From positions 24,118,001 to 24,182,000 of the forward strand of contig NC_135240.1 of assembly GCF_947623445.1 (NCBI RefSeq): a stretch of DNA of 64,000 bases, written 5' to 3'. Below the pieces are notes generated by a model, which worked only from the letters and a program-made list of their open reading frames with translations, ran no database searches and was not told the DNA's origin. This document shows, piece after piece, positions 12,379 through 22,904 of this stretch (positions within the stretch are counted from its first letter, which is position 1; each line of letters starts with the position of its first letter). The DNA comes from Clavelina lepadiformis (taxonomy: Eukaryota > Chordata > Ascidiacea > Aplousobranchia > Clavelinidae). The translations under genes were made by a program, and so were the position numbers.

Positions 12379-13925
12379 AGCATGTTTTATATATAAATGT
12401 AACAAATATTTTCACACAGCGCCAACAACTATTCAAATCAACAATGTTCACACTGAAACTAAATGCACTTTGAATGCATATTAGCTGTGTTAATAATAAA
12501 AACATTCTCTTTGTGTGAATATAATTAACCAGGTTGCCTGTTTAGTTAGAAAATGTTTGTGGTTTCTGAGCTGAAAAGGTACCCACTCCAGCTTAACATG
12601 ACAATTTAATCTTTGCCTTTTAACTGGGAAAAATTTTATTTGACGAAAAATGCTCACTATTTTTACAGCATTCATCCGGTTTATTTCTGTGAATGCTTTC
12701 CAATCACCGTTCTTTATCAACTTAGCTTTTAGTTTACCAAAACCACTGAACAACTGCTTTCAAGTAATTTACAAATTTTCTACTAGTCTTTAACAAACTG
12801 TTCACTCCAGGGCCAAGTCAATAACCTGAAACCTACAACTAATTTTCTATTTCACCAACCAAATTGCTCATCCATAACAATGGGCAGCGAGGTAAGTTTG
12901 GTGAAATATGGGTTATAACTATTTTCTACATTTCCATGGTGGCCTTTTACGGTTGATTGGTACGACTTTAGAGCAAAAGTGGCCTTTCTGACACGGACCT
13001 TATAAAATATAGAACCTAATAGTCAAGGTACTTAATACTTAGGCCATAGAATGATGGAGATATAGACAGTCAATCAAGGTAATTACGGAAGTCAGTGCAT
13101 ATTAAACCAGCTGCAGGGTTACTGAATTTGAAAAGAGGTACTTCAGAAAATAGCTAGCCGATTACGCAATAGGCATTTCCTACTTTGGTAATCAGTAGCC
13201 TTTGAGTAGACACTAAATTTACCGAACTAGGTAAATACGAATATGGTAAACGGCAATTAGGCTAGTCTGCGATAGAGATGGAAAGACTCCAGTCAGGTTT
13301 TTGGAAAAACTTGACTTGCATTTTATTGCTTAAAAAACTCGATTGACTTGTGTTAGCGTGGAAATTTTGGTTGATTTGAGTCACAAAACAAATTACTTGA
13401 AATCGATATAGAATCGGTTTTTATATTTATAAAAAATTATTTAAAAATCACTATGTAATAGATTCTATTGAATGTACAAAAGCATTAGAAATGGATAAAA
13501 CCTTATTGATAAAATTTTATGCTTATGTTTATGTTGTTAACGAGTATTCAAAAAGCCCTTAATTATTAACTTAAAACGAAAAATAAATCGTAAATAGTGA
13601 CTTGGCATGTGTTACGACTTGGACTTAACTTGATAAACGTTAGGCCTACTGACTTGAATTGAAAATGTAATTAAAATGACTGGACTTGCATGACTCTAAC
13701 TGCGCATGACTAAATTACCTTTTAAATAAATAATTGTCTAGCATTGGCAAATTTGAACCTGATACCCCCAGCATACATAGCCTGCCCAATGGTTAACTAC
13801 TAAGCCAACAGATTTTTTACCTCAATCAAAATGAGAGTAATAGGCTAAACGTAGATTTGCGAATCACAGTGGTGCAATTAAATTGCAACTTCGGTAAACG
13901 GACGCCAGTTATTGTAAACAAAAGA
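12379..13925. other. intergenic, 5' of EEF1D, with GACTTG-rich repeat
   Basis: No supported gene. About 13280-13700 is rich in GACTTG/ACTTGACTTG motifs and looks like a decayed interspersed repeat. A similar GACTTGACTTG segment lies at about 29475-29560. I could not define ends or a target duplication. Confidence 0.35.
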
Positions 13926-13933
13926 CTCTAGAA

Positions 13934-15340
13934 CAGTGTTGCCACTCAAAAAAAGAAATTAACCCTACCAGCACACCTAAAAAAAACCTACATCTCCCTA
14001 CGCAGTTTGAACAAAAAAAAAAAGAAATTTTGGCAGTTTTATGGCACTTTATAACTACTTTAGTTTCAGTTCAAAAGCACCAGAACTAAAGTAGTTCAAC
14101 ATTTACTGACGTTTGTGTTTCCACTAATTGTGTTTCCCTTTTTAGCCTAATGAGTTGGTATAACTGTGTTCTTGGTGATCCATTGTATAAGTAGCGGACG
14201 TTTATACAAAAGATTTTATTCATTGATATATCTGATGCTTTATCACAGAGAATTGAAAAGCCTTTAGCTTCTTGTAGCTCTTGAATTAACCTTTCATGAG
14301 CATCAACAGCTAGACATTCTGTTAGTAGATATGTTGTTTTTGTCCGACCAGAGGTCATATCTTTTATTGCTTTGGAATCACTAGCAATATGCTTCAGGGT
14401 TGGTACCATGTATGACATGAAATTGAAAGAAATATTGCGTCTTGCAATTAAGGCCACAGTATTTAATTCAGCTTTGATGCAGCCTTGACTACTTGTGACA
14501 TATTGCTCCATCGATGTGCTTCCAAGAACTTGTGCAGCATTTTGACAATGTTGAGCAGTTTTTGCATGCCTCATTAGTTCTGATTTCCCAGCAAGAATGT
14601 TCTTGTCACAAAATTGACAAAATGCTTTTGATGCTCCCTGAGACGAAACTTTTAACCATCCTTGTGCCCAGTTTTCCTTTTCCCATTCTTTTCTGTAGCT
14701 TTGCGATCGAAACCTAGAATTTTTGGATCTCACCTCTTTGGGCATTACCGTTGTCAACTTGTCAACAACCAGAATTATTGTAATTTAATGATAAAAGTAT
14801 CGTATTCAAGATCACTTGATTCCTGTAATCCTGTCTGTTCAATCTGCTGATTCTGCTCATCTGCTGTCTCACAGTCTCACTCTCCAGTCTCCACCTGCTG
14901 GGCTTCTCCAACTCTTTTTGCAATTTACAATTATTAGTATAACCATAACCAAGACTTAAAACTAGGTCAGCCCTGACGTACAGCTTCAATCTGACAATTT
15001 ACTTAACTAAAGTGTCCATTGTTACAACAATGAGTCCATTGTTACTACATGAGATAGAACGCATTGTTTCATAATCTGATCAAACAACTCGTCTAGACCG
15101 GGAAAATGCATGTCTAATTCAACAATGCTAATTCATTAAAGAGCCGCAGTTTGGCCACCCCTGGCTTAGACTATGTTTTTGTCATTATTCAGTAAATTTA
15201 TTATTTGAATTTATTTTTATTTTACTTTAAACAAAAGGAAATCTATGAATAAAGGTGAAAAACCCGTAGGGTCACCCTACACCCTACAAGGGGCCAAAAA
15301 AACCTACCGTAGGGTAAAATCCCTACGAGTGGCAGCCTTG
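13934..15340 (-). mobile_element. hAT-superfamily element with perfect 8-bp target duplication
   Basis: The ends are CAGTGTTGCCACTC (13934) and, as reverse complement, CAAGGCTGCCACTC (15340): 11 of 14 positions match. The 8-bp direct repeat CTCTAGAA immediately flanks both sides (13926-13933 and 15341-15348), the target duplication length of hAT elements. At 1,407 bp it is too short for a full hAT transposase and encodes only an N-terminal piece, so it is an internally deleted, probably non-autonomous copy. Confidence 0.85.
14086..14757 (-). pseudogene. truncated hAT transposase, BED-finger N-terminal part
   Basis: The 223-aa frame lies inside the hAT element. A BED/C2H2-like zinc finger is visible at about residues 46-70 (CQFCDKNILAGKSELMRHAK, followed by His and Cys). 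The segment GFSILCDKASDISMNK resembles the first aspartate region of ZBED/DUF4371-type hAT transposases (usual form FSI..DESTDIS). The remaining catalytic region and the C-terminal hATC dimerisation domain are absent, and total length is about a third of a full transposase. It could bind DNA at most. Possibly a remnant of a longer gene deleted within the element. Confidence 0.7.
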
Positions 15341-15348
15341 CTCTAGAA

Positions 15349-16985
15349 ACATACCTCCTGATGATTAGTAACCTCCCAAAAAGGATAATAAAACCGTCAA
15401 AAGTTGGAATAGTGAGAAACCGAGAAAAGGATCACCAAAAATTACTTTCCATATGGTTTCATGTGCAGAGTTTTTTAGTATATTTTCGAAATTTGTATTT
15501 TTGAAAAACTTCTTAAAAATACCGATATTTATTTTCGTTTTGTTCAATTTCCAAAACATTTTGAAATAAAATACACTGCACATTTCACAATTTTGAAGTA
15601 TTACATTCCTAATTGCAAATATAAAAATATATAATAACAAAATTATAAAACAAGCTGTTAATCATGGAATTTCTGCTAAAAACACTGGACACCTGGACAA
15701 ATCATTGACATCTTATAAAATCATTTAGAATTAACATCTGCTTGCTTCAATTTTTTGTTTTTTAGGTTGCCGGTAGCGCGGACTACTTCTAAAGAATGAT
15801 TTATAGCTTAATTGTTTTTCATGTCCAAGTTTTAGTGCAAAAATAATCTAATGGTTTGAAACTTTAATACCAATGTAGACTTACAGTTACTTACACGAAG
15901 CATCCAATTGCACTTGTGATAATTATATCAATTAATGTAATATAAAATTGTGTAAAACATAGAATTCTCGTCTATCGAATCAGCGAAGCATAACACTGCG
16001 TGACGTAATCGATTGCTTTGTGCTTACTGTGTGTGCATTTTGATTTATTCAGTCTCTTCTTGTTATTACGATCAACGCCGCAACATGTAGGTCTTTATGC
16101 TGTAGTTGCTGTATCAATGTTTTATCTTGATGTATTCGTTCAAAGAAGCTTCAATATAATCAGAATATAAAGTTGTCGAGGTGTACAATTAATTCTAAGA
16201 TTAAGAAAAGCGAAACAACGACCTTGAGGCTCATTTACTTCGAGGACAATAAACTATTCAACAGACAAACTTTGTAATTGAAGTGGTCGCCCTTACAGAC
16301 TAAGGAACGATAAACAACCATTTCATTACACACTTCTCAATTGATTGAGGTGTATGCGGGTGGCTATATTCATGCTCGCCTTCGTAAAGGAAAGGTGATG
16401 GATTTTGCGAAGATTTGACCAGCTGGAAAACGCAATCTTTTGCATTGGCAAGAAAGTTTTACCTGATTCTCTAGCACTGACCACAATAAAATAGAAAGTT
16501 TTGGGGTCTTTTTTACTTTTATGCCACATAAGTAGGTAGGCTATATATCCATATAGTGTATCCATATAGTGTGATACAAATATTGCTGCAAACTTTCATG
16601 TATATGATCTCAGATAACGCGCCTGACAGAGCAAAAACGTTTGAATTTTATGCAAACCTTGCTTTGCAAAGGAGAAATTTTATTGTTAGTGTCTGATATT
16701 CTTTTCGATTTCTGTACGCTTTAGGTAATTTTTTCTACAAAAATAACTAAATTTTCAAATTAATTATCAGAAACGATGAAATCATAAAAAACTAAGGTTA
16801 TAAGTTAGTTTGAATTCTGCCATCTTTTGTGCAAATTTTATTACTCTCATGCAGGTCTAGGTAGCAAACATCGCGGCCTATCCCAAGGAAAACCTGGAAT
16901 AAAGCGGTTATCAAAGAAAAAAATAATTACCAAAAAAACAAGCTACAAAAAGAGAATTAATCTTTGTTATGTTATTTACCGAAAA
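15349..16985. other. intergenic, no gene seen
   Basis: AT-rich sequence. A short direct repeat (ATCCATATAGTGT twice) lies at about 16547-16573. No open frame has recognisable similarity. Confidence 0.4.
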
Positions 16986-16987
16986 TA

Positions 16988-17437
16988 GGGGAATGTTACA
17001 CATGATGGGACATTTTTTGGAAAACGTCTCTGATTCTTGCTTTGGCTAATTTTTTTTATGGATCATGTTAGGTACGGAATTAACTATGCGCGTGAGTGAT
17101 GATAATTTTGTTGTTATTCATTAGGCGACTTACAAAAAATATGAGGTCTTTGTCTCGTCTTGGATAAGCAACAATCAGGTAAAGCAAAATGGGACAGTGC
17201 GTAAATACACTTAACCGTAAAACTTTGCTTTAATTAAAAAGTAATCTGAGAAATCTGCTTTATAAAGCTGCTAACTTAAAAAAAAATTGAATTGATTTTT
17301 TGAAAATTTTAAATGTGAAGCGGACGAATAAATTGATTGATCGAACAAACAACGAAAGAAGATCTTCGAAAAATTTGTGTGATTATTGCTGTCCGACGTT
17401 CCGACGATGCAATGTCCCATAATGGGTGACTTTCCCT
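16988..17437. mobile_element. MITE-like element with ~27-bp inverted termini and TA flanks
   Basis: The left end GGGGAATGTTACACATGATG (16988) and the reverse complement of the right end, AGGGAAAGTCACCCATTATG (17437), continue into a shared GGGACATT; about 22 of 27 positions match. Both sides are flanked by TA. There is no coding capacity. Tc1/mariner-type origin is suggested only by the TA flanks. Confidence 0.5.
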
Positions 17438-17439
17438 TA

Positions 17440-17984
17440 TCCACGAAATCACAAACTCTGTTTATAAATATTAATGAAAAGACTAATAGCTGTAGTATCT
17501 AGTAGCTAACGAAAATCACAAGATATGTTTTTAGCATTACGTTTGTGTTTTTGTTTTTGTGTTTTTGAGATTTTTATTTATTGCAACAAAGCAAAACAAG
17601 TAAATGCGGACAGTCATTCATTAATCACGCAGACTATTAAACACGCAGTCACTTCAGCCCTTGGACATTTTATAACCCGACGTCCGTATACGTATACTGT
17701 GTCAAATGTGTCGGCTTAGGCATCAAATGTTTGAATGACCTGCTTAACCAAGTATAGTACAACTTTCTTAATAATACATTTTATCTAGCTGGAGAACACA
17801 CACGCTTATTAAAATGCCAATTATATAAATTATTACAATTCACTATTACAATCGCCATAACATTATGACATGAAAGTGCAATACACAACAGTGAAAACTG
17901 TAAAAGTGAGGACCAAGTCCACAAACAAGTTGGCCTTAAATCAAAGGGTAGTTGCCAGTAAGTATACTGGAAAAAGGATTTGTA
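17440..17984. other. intergenic, no gene seen
   Basis: A weak 64-codon frame at 17525-17719 has low-complexity composition and no family resemblance. Nothing else was recognised. Confidence 0.35.
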
Positions 17985-18185
17985 CTAATACGTAATGACT
18001 AAAAAGTCTCTATATCTTGTGATTGTTGTTCCATTTCTTGATTCATCACCAGACGTATACGAGGTGTAACAGCCATAACAGTCGCTTTCCAGTTGTCCAA
18101 AAATAACTTGTTCAAGCTCCAGCGGTGGAGTCCTCTGCACCCGATAAAGTGATGTCATCATCGACGACCATGCGACTCCTCGTGA
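17985..18185 (-). other. possible coding exon, unidentified
   Basis: A stretch with clearly higher GC than its surroundings has an open frame ending in TAG at 17985-17987. It contains TPPLELEQVIFGQLESDCYG and a Ser/Thr/Arg-rich tail. A plausible acceptor (TATGGCAG) lies just upstream near 18196, but using it places the exon in another frame that stops after about 27 codons. I do not recognise the protein. It could be the last exon of an undetected gene, an old retrocopy, or chance. Confidence 0.25.
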
Positions 18186-18189
18186 TCAC

Positions 18190-19340
18190 TAAAACCTGCC
18201 ATACAGATGTCATATACAAGTTAGTTATTGCTTTTTGCATGAGCTCAGGTGATATCAGTTATTGACATGATGAAAATTGCCTTGCAAACACGACATAGTG
18301 TGATTATAGCTGCATCCATCTTAAAATAACTACAGAACAATTACTTGCATCAACATGACTTAAAAACAGAAATTAACTGCAAAAATAAAATCAAAGTAAC
18401 TTTGCCTTCAAAAAACTTAAAGTTTATAAATCGCCAATCTGTAGCTTCCACACAGTAGTACATCTGCATTTATAAACATTAAAAGGATAACTTCATTTGG
18501 CAAATTAACATATCACACCGTAATGATACACCACATCATTGGATAGAGTGCAAAATGCAGAGCACGAGAAAAACAAAAAAATAATTTTATGCATTTGCTT
18601 TACAAATTACACGCATAACATACTAGTAGTAATATAATACACCTGTCTAGGATCTGAATTTATAACTTCTTTTTCTAATGTATTTTAGATGAAAAAAATT
18701 GCGTCTCAAGAAAAATTAGATTTAATAAACAGATTGGTTTTTTAAGCAACTTCTACTGAAATACTAGCCTACTTACCATACTTACTACATAGCCTACTAC
18801 ATAAATATTTACCAAACAAACCTATGGTAAGTTGGCTCTTTATTGATTAGTATTAGGTTTAATAAAGTTTTAGCATTTTTTTCAGTTTTTAGTTTGTTTT
18901 TAGTTTTTGGTTTAGCTTTGTGGTCTTACCACAAGCATTTGGTATTTTAAAAGTAGGTCGCTAATCAGTAGGTTTATTAAGTCGCTTTTAAATTTTTACA
19001 ACAGTAATAATGATTTGATTTTGAAACTAGTCTTTTCCCTCAATGCTAAACAATCAGAACGGCAAGCAAACTGACAGATTTGACGATTTGCTCATGTTTT
19101 TGTTCATAAAATAAACTCAGCACTCTTCGTTTTACAACAGCGGTAACTTTTTAAACCCGAATATTTACCGCCAAAAACATAATAGCGTGAAATAAAAGTC
19201 TGGATACAATTAAAAATGATCATGTAAACTAGATCGAATGGGCTATTTTCCGTGAAATGCGGGTGTGCTGCAATCGTCATTAAATTATCAACTTATGTAG
19301 TAGGCTTATTGAGAGTATGTATGTAGCGCTGTAGTCCTAT
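18190..19340. other. intergenic, no gene seen
   Basis: AT-rich sequence with homopolymeric T runs near 18870-18910. No supported feature. Confidence 0.35.
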
Positions 19341-19348
19341 ATAACCAG

Positions 19349-19436
19349 CATCTCGGTAGCGCAGTGGTTAGAGCACGGGGCTTGCAATAGTGTGGCCGAC
19401 TGTTCTATATTCAGTGGCGCTACCGTTGTAATGCCC
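19349..19436 (+). repeat. tRNA-like SINE, left part (split by MULE)
   Basis: GGTAGCGCAGTGGTTAGAGC resembles a tRNA-derived head with a pol III A box. The sequence breaks off at the MULE target site GTAATGCCC (19428-19436) and resumes at 22212-22300 on the other side of the transposon. Classification as a SINE rests on the tRNA-like head only. Confidence 0.5.
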
Positions 19437-20117
19437 CGTGACGCGACACCTGATCGAAAGACACTTTATCGAACGACAGTTTATCGAACGACACTTAATC
19501 GAACGACAGCTGATCGAAACGACAGCTGATCGAAACGACAGTTGATCGAACGACACTTTATCGAACCGACAGCTGATTAAAGCGACAGTTGATCGAATCG
19601 ACTGTTGCTTCTCCCGCACACAGTCATATCAAAACGTGGCGTACAGTTGCATTGTTTGCTGTAGAAAATTAAAATTTGGTGACTTTTCATAAAAAATGTT
19701 CAGCTATCTGTCAATGTTTGTTTGATAAAGTTGGATTTTGTAATTTTTGAGATATTGTGATATTTATATAATTTTGCTCTCTCCGCATTGAAGCGTAACG
19801 TTTTCGTTTACTCATTTACGCACCAATAACTTGACTAACTATTCTCTTTCGTTCTCTTCTCACAGCGGGGGCGCGGCGTAACAAGAAGAATTTCTAGAAA
19901 TGTGTCACTTTTAGACATACCTAATTTACACTAAATTCACTTTCTTTAGTTTTACAATTATGATGTATACAGGAAGCCAGATGATGTTTCTACTAACCTG
20001 TAAAAATCTCATCAGTCTACGACGCATAGTTTTCTAGTAATTAACGATTGCAAATGTGTGTGCGGGGTCGGCCACACCTAGTTTTTTAGAAAACTCGCGA
20101 GCCTAGTTAGGATAGGG

Positions 20118-20235
20118 TTAAAAGAACCACAATTTAACGAAACAACTGACGATATGCACTGTTAAAAGAACGACAATTTATCGAAACAACTGACGATATG
20201 CACTGTTAAAAATACGACAACTGAAGAAGTGCACA
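20118..20235. repeat. 41-bp tandem repeat inside the MULE
   Basis: About 2.5 copies of a unit containing CGAAACAACTGACGATATGC and ACTGTTAAAA lie just 3' of the transposase stop codon. The motif ACAATTTATCGAAACAACTG echoes the terminal repeat units, so these may be extra transposase-binding sites. Confidence 0.6.
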
Positions 20236-20255
20236 TTTCAATCGCATTCATTTAA

Positions 20256-21611
20256 TTACAAGTTGTGTGCAATTGCTCGAAGATAACTGTTTATGTCAAT
20301 ATTCGTTGAGTCATAATTTTCGACTATGCTCTTCAGCCGTTGGTTGACAGCGTCGTAGCGCTTCTTCCGAGGTGGACTATCAATTCCAGCACTCAATTGC
20401 TCAATTAACATTTCGTTGGAACCTTGTTCCCGCTTAATTTTTTTGACGAGTCTGCGAAGCGTCGGATGGGATATTGAGACACGCTTGCTGAACGCATTGT
20501 GCCATCCTTCAATGCTATTATTCGTTCGTGGAAGGTCATCTTGAACCCGGTGGAAGACATTCCAACACCGGATAGGAAATAGAGGTTGACGACGATTCCT
20601 GCGACACAATCGTCCAATCCAAGTAGTTTCGAAATAGTCAATGTATTCAGACAAGTGCTGCTCATCGTCGTCACTGAACGTGGCCAGGAAGTCCTCGAAC
20701 CGTTGTACAACGTCTTTAGGCGGAACGAATGCCAGTGCCTGGAAGCATTTTATGCGAAGGGCGTGCTCTGCATCGTCATTGAACCACCGCTGCAGAGAGA
20801 GAGCCTGAATTTTCCGGAAGCTACATTGGCCAAAATGGAAAAGGCAGCCGAGAATTTCTGCCCGAGGGAAGCTGGAAGAAAGAGCATTATATGCTGCCAT
20901 TTCAAAATCTATTGTTACGGTTTCTGGGGCTATTCCTGGTCGCTGTTGTTCCAATAAACAAAAGATGCGATTGTACACAGCTTCAGATTTGTTCTCGGTA
21001 ACGGTGTATACGAGTGGCACCGTGCGATTTTCATCGACCAGCGCGTGTATCGTGTACAGCTGGTATCCAAGTGGGGCAACATCAAATGTACCGTCACAAA
21101 ACCAATTAGCGCAGTTGTTCAGTATATCCAGATTCTTTTGAGACGCAAACATATAGAATTCGTTCTCATCGTCTTCCTCGACAACGAAGGCTTCTCCCCT
21201 CGGTGTCACGCGGAGTTCATCCATCAAGCCGTTTCCTTCTGGACATACGCGCTTACGCTGTATCATCCGCTTTAATGATGTTGCTTTAGGGAGAGCACCA
21301 GCGGTCGCTAAGGATATATCCTGCGTTTCGCTCTGAATAATGTTTGAGGTACGTTCATCTGAATTGACTGCTCGATCTCGCATGCTGGCTTTTGCTCTCG
21401 CAACTATAACACGTGCAGGGTTTGGTGGATGACTGTGCTCACATGGTGCTCTCATGAGGCTGTCGTCCTCGGCTGTGGATAGACGGCTTTTACATTTGAG
21501 GTAGTCCTCACATCTCCAGTAAGTTAGGCCATTTGTTGTTTTGTCACGAACGTACATGAAACCGTTCAAGGCCAACTTTCGTTTGCCTTTTTCACTTAAA
21601 ATGAATTCCAT
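20256..21611 (-). CDS. FLYWCH-type MULE transposase
   Basis: This is the transposase of the surrounding element; it cuts and joins DNA at the terminal repeats. The frame is open from 21725, but the Met at 21611 (sequence MEFILSEKGKRK) is the better start because it directly precedes the zinc finger, giving 451 aa. Residues about 3-62 form a FLYWCH zinc finger (TYWRCEDYLKC ... CEHSH). The MULE catalytic domain follows, with D173 in WFCDGTFDVAP, D235 in TVTIDFEMAA and a conserved E368 in RTNNSIEGWHNAF. CLFHFGQC is the usual Cys/His segment between the second D and the E. There are no frameshifts or stops. No intron is needed. Confidence 0.88.
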   Translation of the reverse strand: MEFILSEKGKRKLALNGFMYVRDKTTNGLTYWRCEDYLKCKSRLSTAEDDSLMRAPCEHSHPPNPARVIVARAKASMRDRAVNSDERTSNIIQSETQDISLATAGALPKATSLKRMIQRKRVCPEGNGLMDELRVTPRGEAFVVEEDDENEFYMFASQKNLDILNNCANWFCDGTFDVAPLGYQLYTIHALVDENRTVPLVYTVTENKSEAVYNRIFCLLEQQRPGIAPETVTIDFEMAAYNALSSSFPRAEILGCLFHFGQCSFRKIQALSLQRWFNDDAEHALRIKCFQALAFVPPKDVVQRFEDFLATFSDDDEQHLSEYIDYFETTWIGRLCRRNRRQPLFPIRCWNVFHRVQDDLPRTNNSIEGWHNAFSKRVSISHPTLRRLVKKIKREQGSNEMLIEQLSAGIDSPPRKKRYDAVNQRLKSIVENYDSTNIDINSYLRAIAHNL

Positions 21612-22220
21612 TTCGAAATGTATACAATCGTTATTAAGGTGGAAAAAATTACAAGAATTCTTAAGATGTCTAAAATCAAATAGTGTGGAAATGTAAGTAT
21701 GTAAGTATATAAGTAATATGCTCAAATAATGTAATTATAATAGTCATATAACTTCCCATAAATAAATGAAATATTTCTTGTTGATTATGAATTTATAGCA
21801 CAGACTACGGTAACACTTTTTCCCTTCTAGCGGTTAGTCACTTTATTTACTTACCTGATGCCTCATTATTACTATAATTCACACTCACTTCAGTATATTA
21901 CACCACATTGCTGCAATCTCAATCGTACCAATCACAATCACCATTATAAAGACCGCACATCACAATGGCTTATTGTCTCAATGTTTGAGAAACACGCAAA
22001 AATCTTGCTTGAACTGTCGGTTCGATAAAGTGTCGTTCGATCAACTGTCGGTTTGATCAACTGTCGGTTCGATAAAGTGTCGTTCGATCAGCTGTCGGTT
22101 CGATTAACTGTCGTTCGATAAAGAGTCGTTCGATCATCTGTCGTTTCGATCAGCTGTCGTTCGATAAAGTGTCGTTCGATAAAGTGTCTTTCGATAAAGT
22201 GTCATAGTACCGTAATGCCC

Positions 22221-22300
22221 TTGGGCAAGGCATTATGTTCCCTCCCTGTTCGTAGGCTCGACTCTCGCTCTATTTCAATGCTCCTGATGAGATAAAGCAC
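22221..22300 (+). repeat. tRNA-like SINE, right part
   Basis: Continuation of the SINE-like repeat after the MULE insertion, from TTGGGCAAGGCATTATGTTC through GTAGGCTCGACTCTCGCTC to about 22300. Joined to the left part, with one GTAATGCCC removed, it makes one uninterrupted repeat of about 170 bp. Confidence 0.45.
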
Positions 22301-22904
22301 AAAGTAAACTCGTAAAATCTAAGCCAGCAATACAGCAAGTTAAGTCAGAAAAGATTCACTTTAACTGCTGAATCTACAGCATTTTTGTTTTTCTTGATGT
22401 AATCGGTCCATGAGCGTGGTAAAGAAAATCAGTAGACTCATTGTCCATGTTTTACCCTATCAGAAAATGAAAAGAAGAGAGTATCTTCTTCGATTGGTCG
22501 GAAAAGATTTACAATGCTTGATTCTATATAAGTTCAAAATTAATCGAACATAACCCTTTCTCCTCTGTCCTCTCAGTTTTAGGTAAAAAGTTCTAACAAG
22601 GAAATCAATTGATCGTTTTGTGGTAAGATTTCGATGTAAAAACGTCCAGGAAACTATTGACCAATCAGAACGGGCTGATGAAGTTTCTCACAACTGGGAA
22701 ATTTTCCATAGACATTGCTCTGACCCTACGTGAGCTTTGCTTGTTGTTTTTGCTGTCACTAGTGACTAGTTTATTTAATTTTACTAGCAATTAAATTTAA
22801 AGTGCCTTTTTATGTTCATTGTGCTGTTTATTAAACACAGAAGCCCAGCTTATGTCCTAACTGCAAACTTAACGATAATATAATCTGTGAAAATCTGATC
22901 AAAA
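22301..22904. other. intergenic upstream of WDSUB1
   Basis: The WDSUB1 promoter must lie here, but no TATA box or other confident core element is visible. Otherwise AT-rich sequence. Confidence 0.35.

Larger units (their letters stand above)
19437..22211 (-). mobile_element. complete Mutator-like (MULE) transposon with tandem-repeat TIRs
   Basis: The 2,775-bp element is flanked by a perfect 9-bp duplication GTAATGCCC (19428-19436 and 22212-22220), the length typical of Mutator-like elements. Both ends are inverted copies built of about a dozen 13-16-bp units of the type GATCGAACGACAGCT or TTTATCGAACGACA. The left array spans about 19449-19605 and the right about 22010-22205. The outer ends align as CGTGACGCGACACC/GGTACTATGACACT and then share GATCGAAAGACACTTTATCG-like sequence. 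An intact transposase ORF is inside. Intact TIRs, target duplication and ORF suggest a recent, possibly still active insertion. Confidence 0.9.

Noticed and set aside
19355..19430. Possible functional tRNA gene
   Set aside because: The A-box-like head is tRNA-like, but no complete cloverleaf or anticodon arm could be formed; a SINE is more likely.
20586..20957. 123-codon plus-strand frame
   Set aside because: Antisense shadow of the MULE transposase; no independent similarity.
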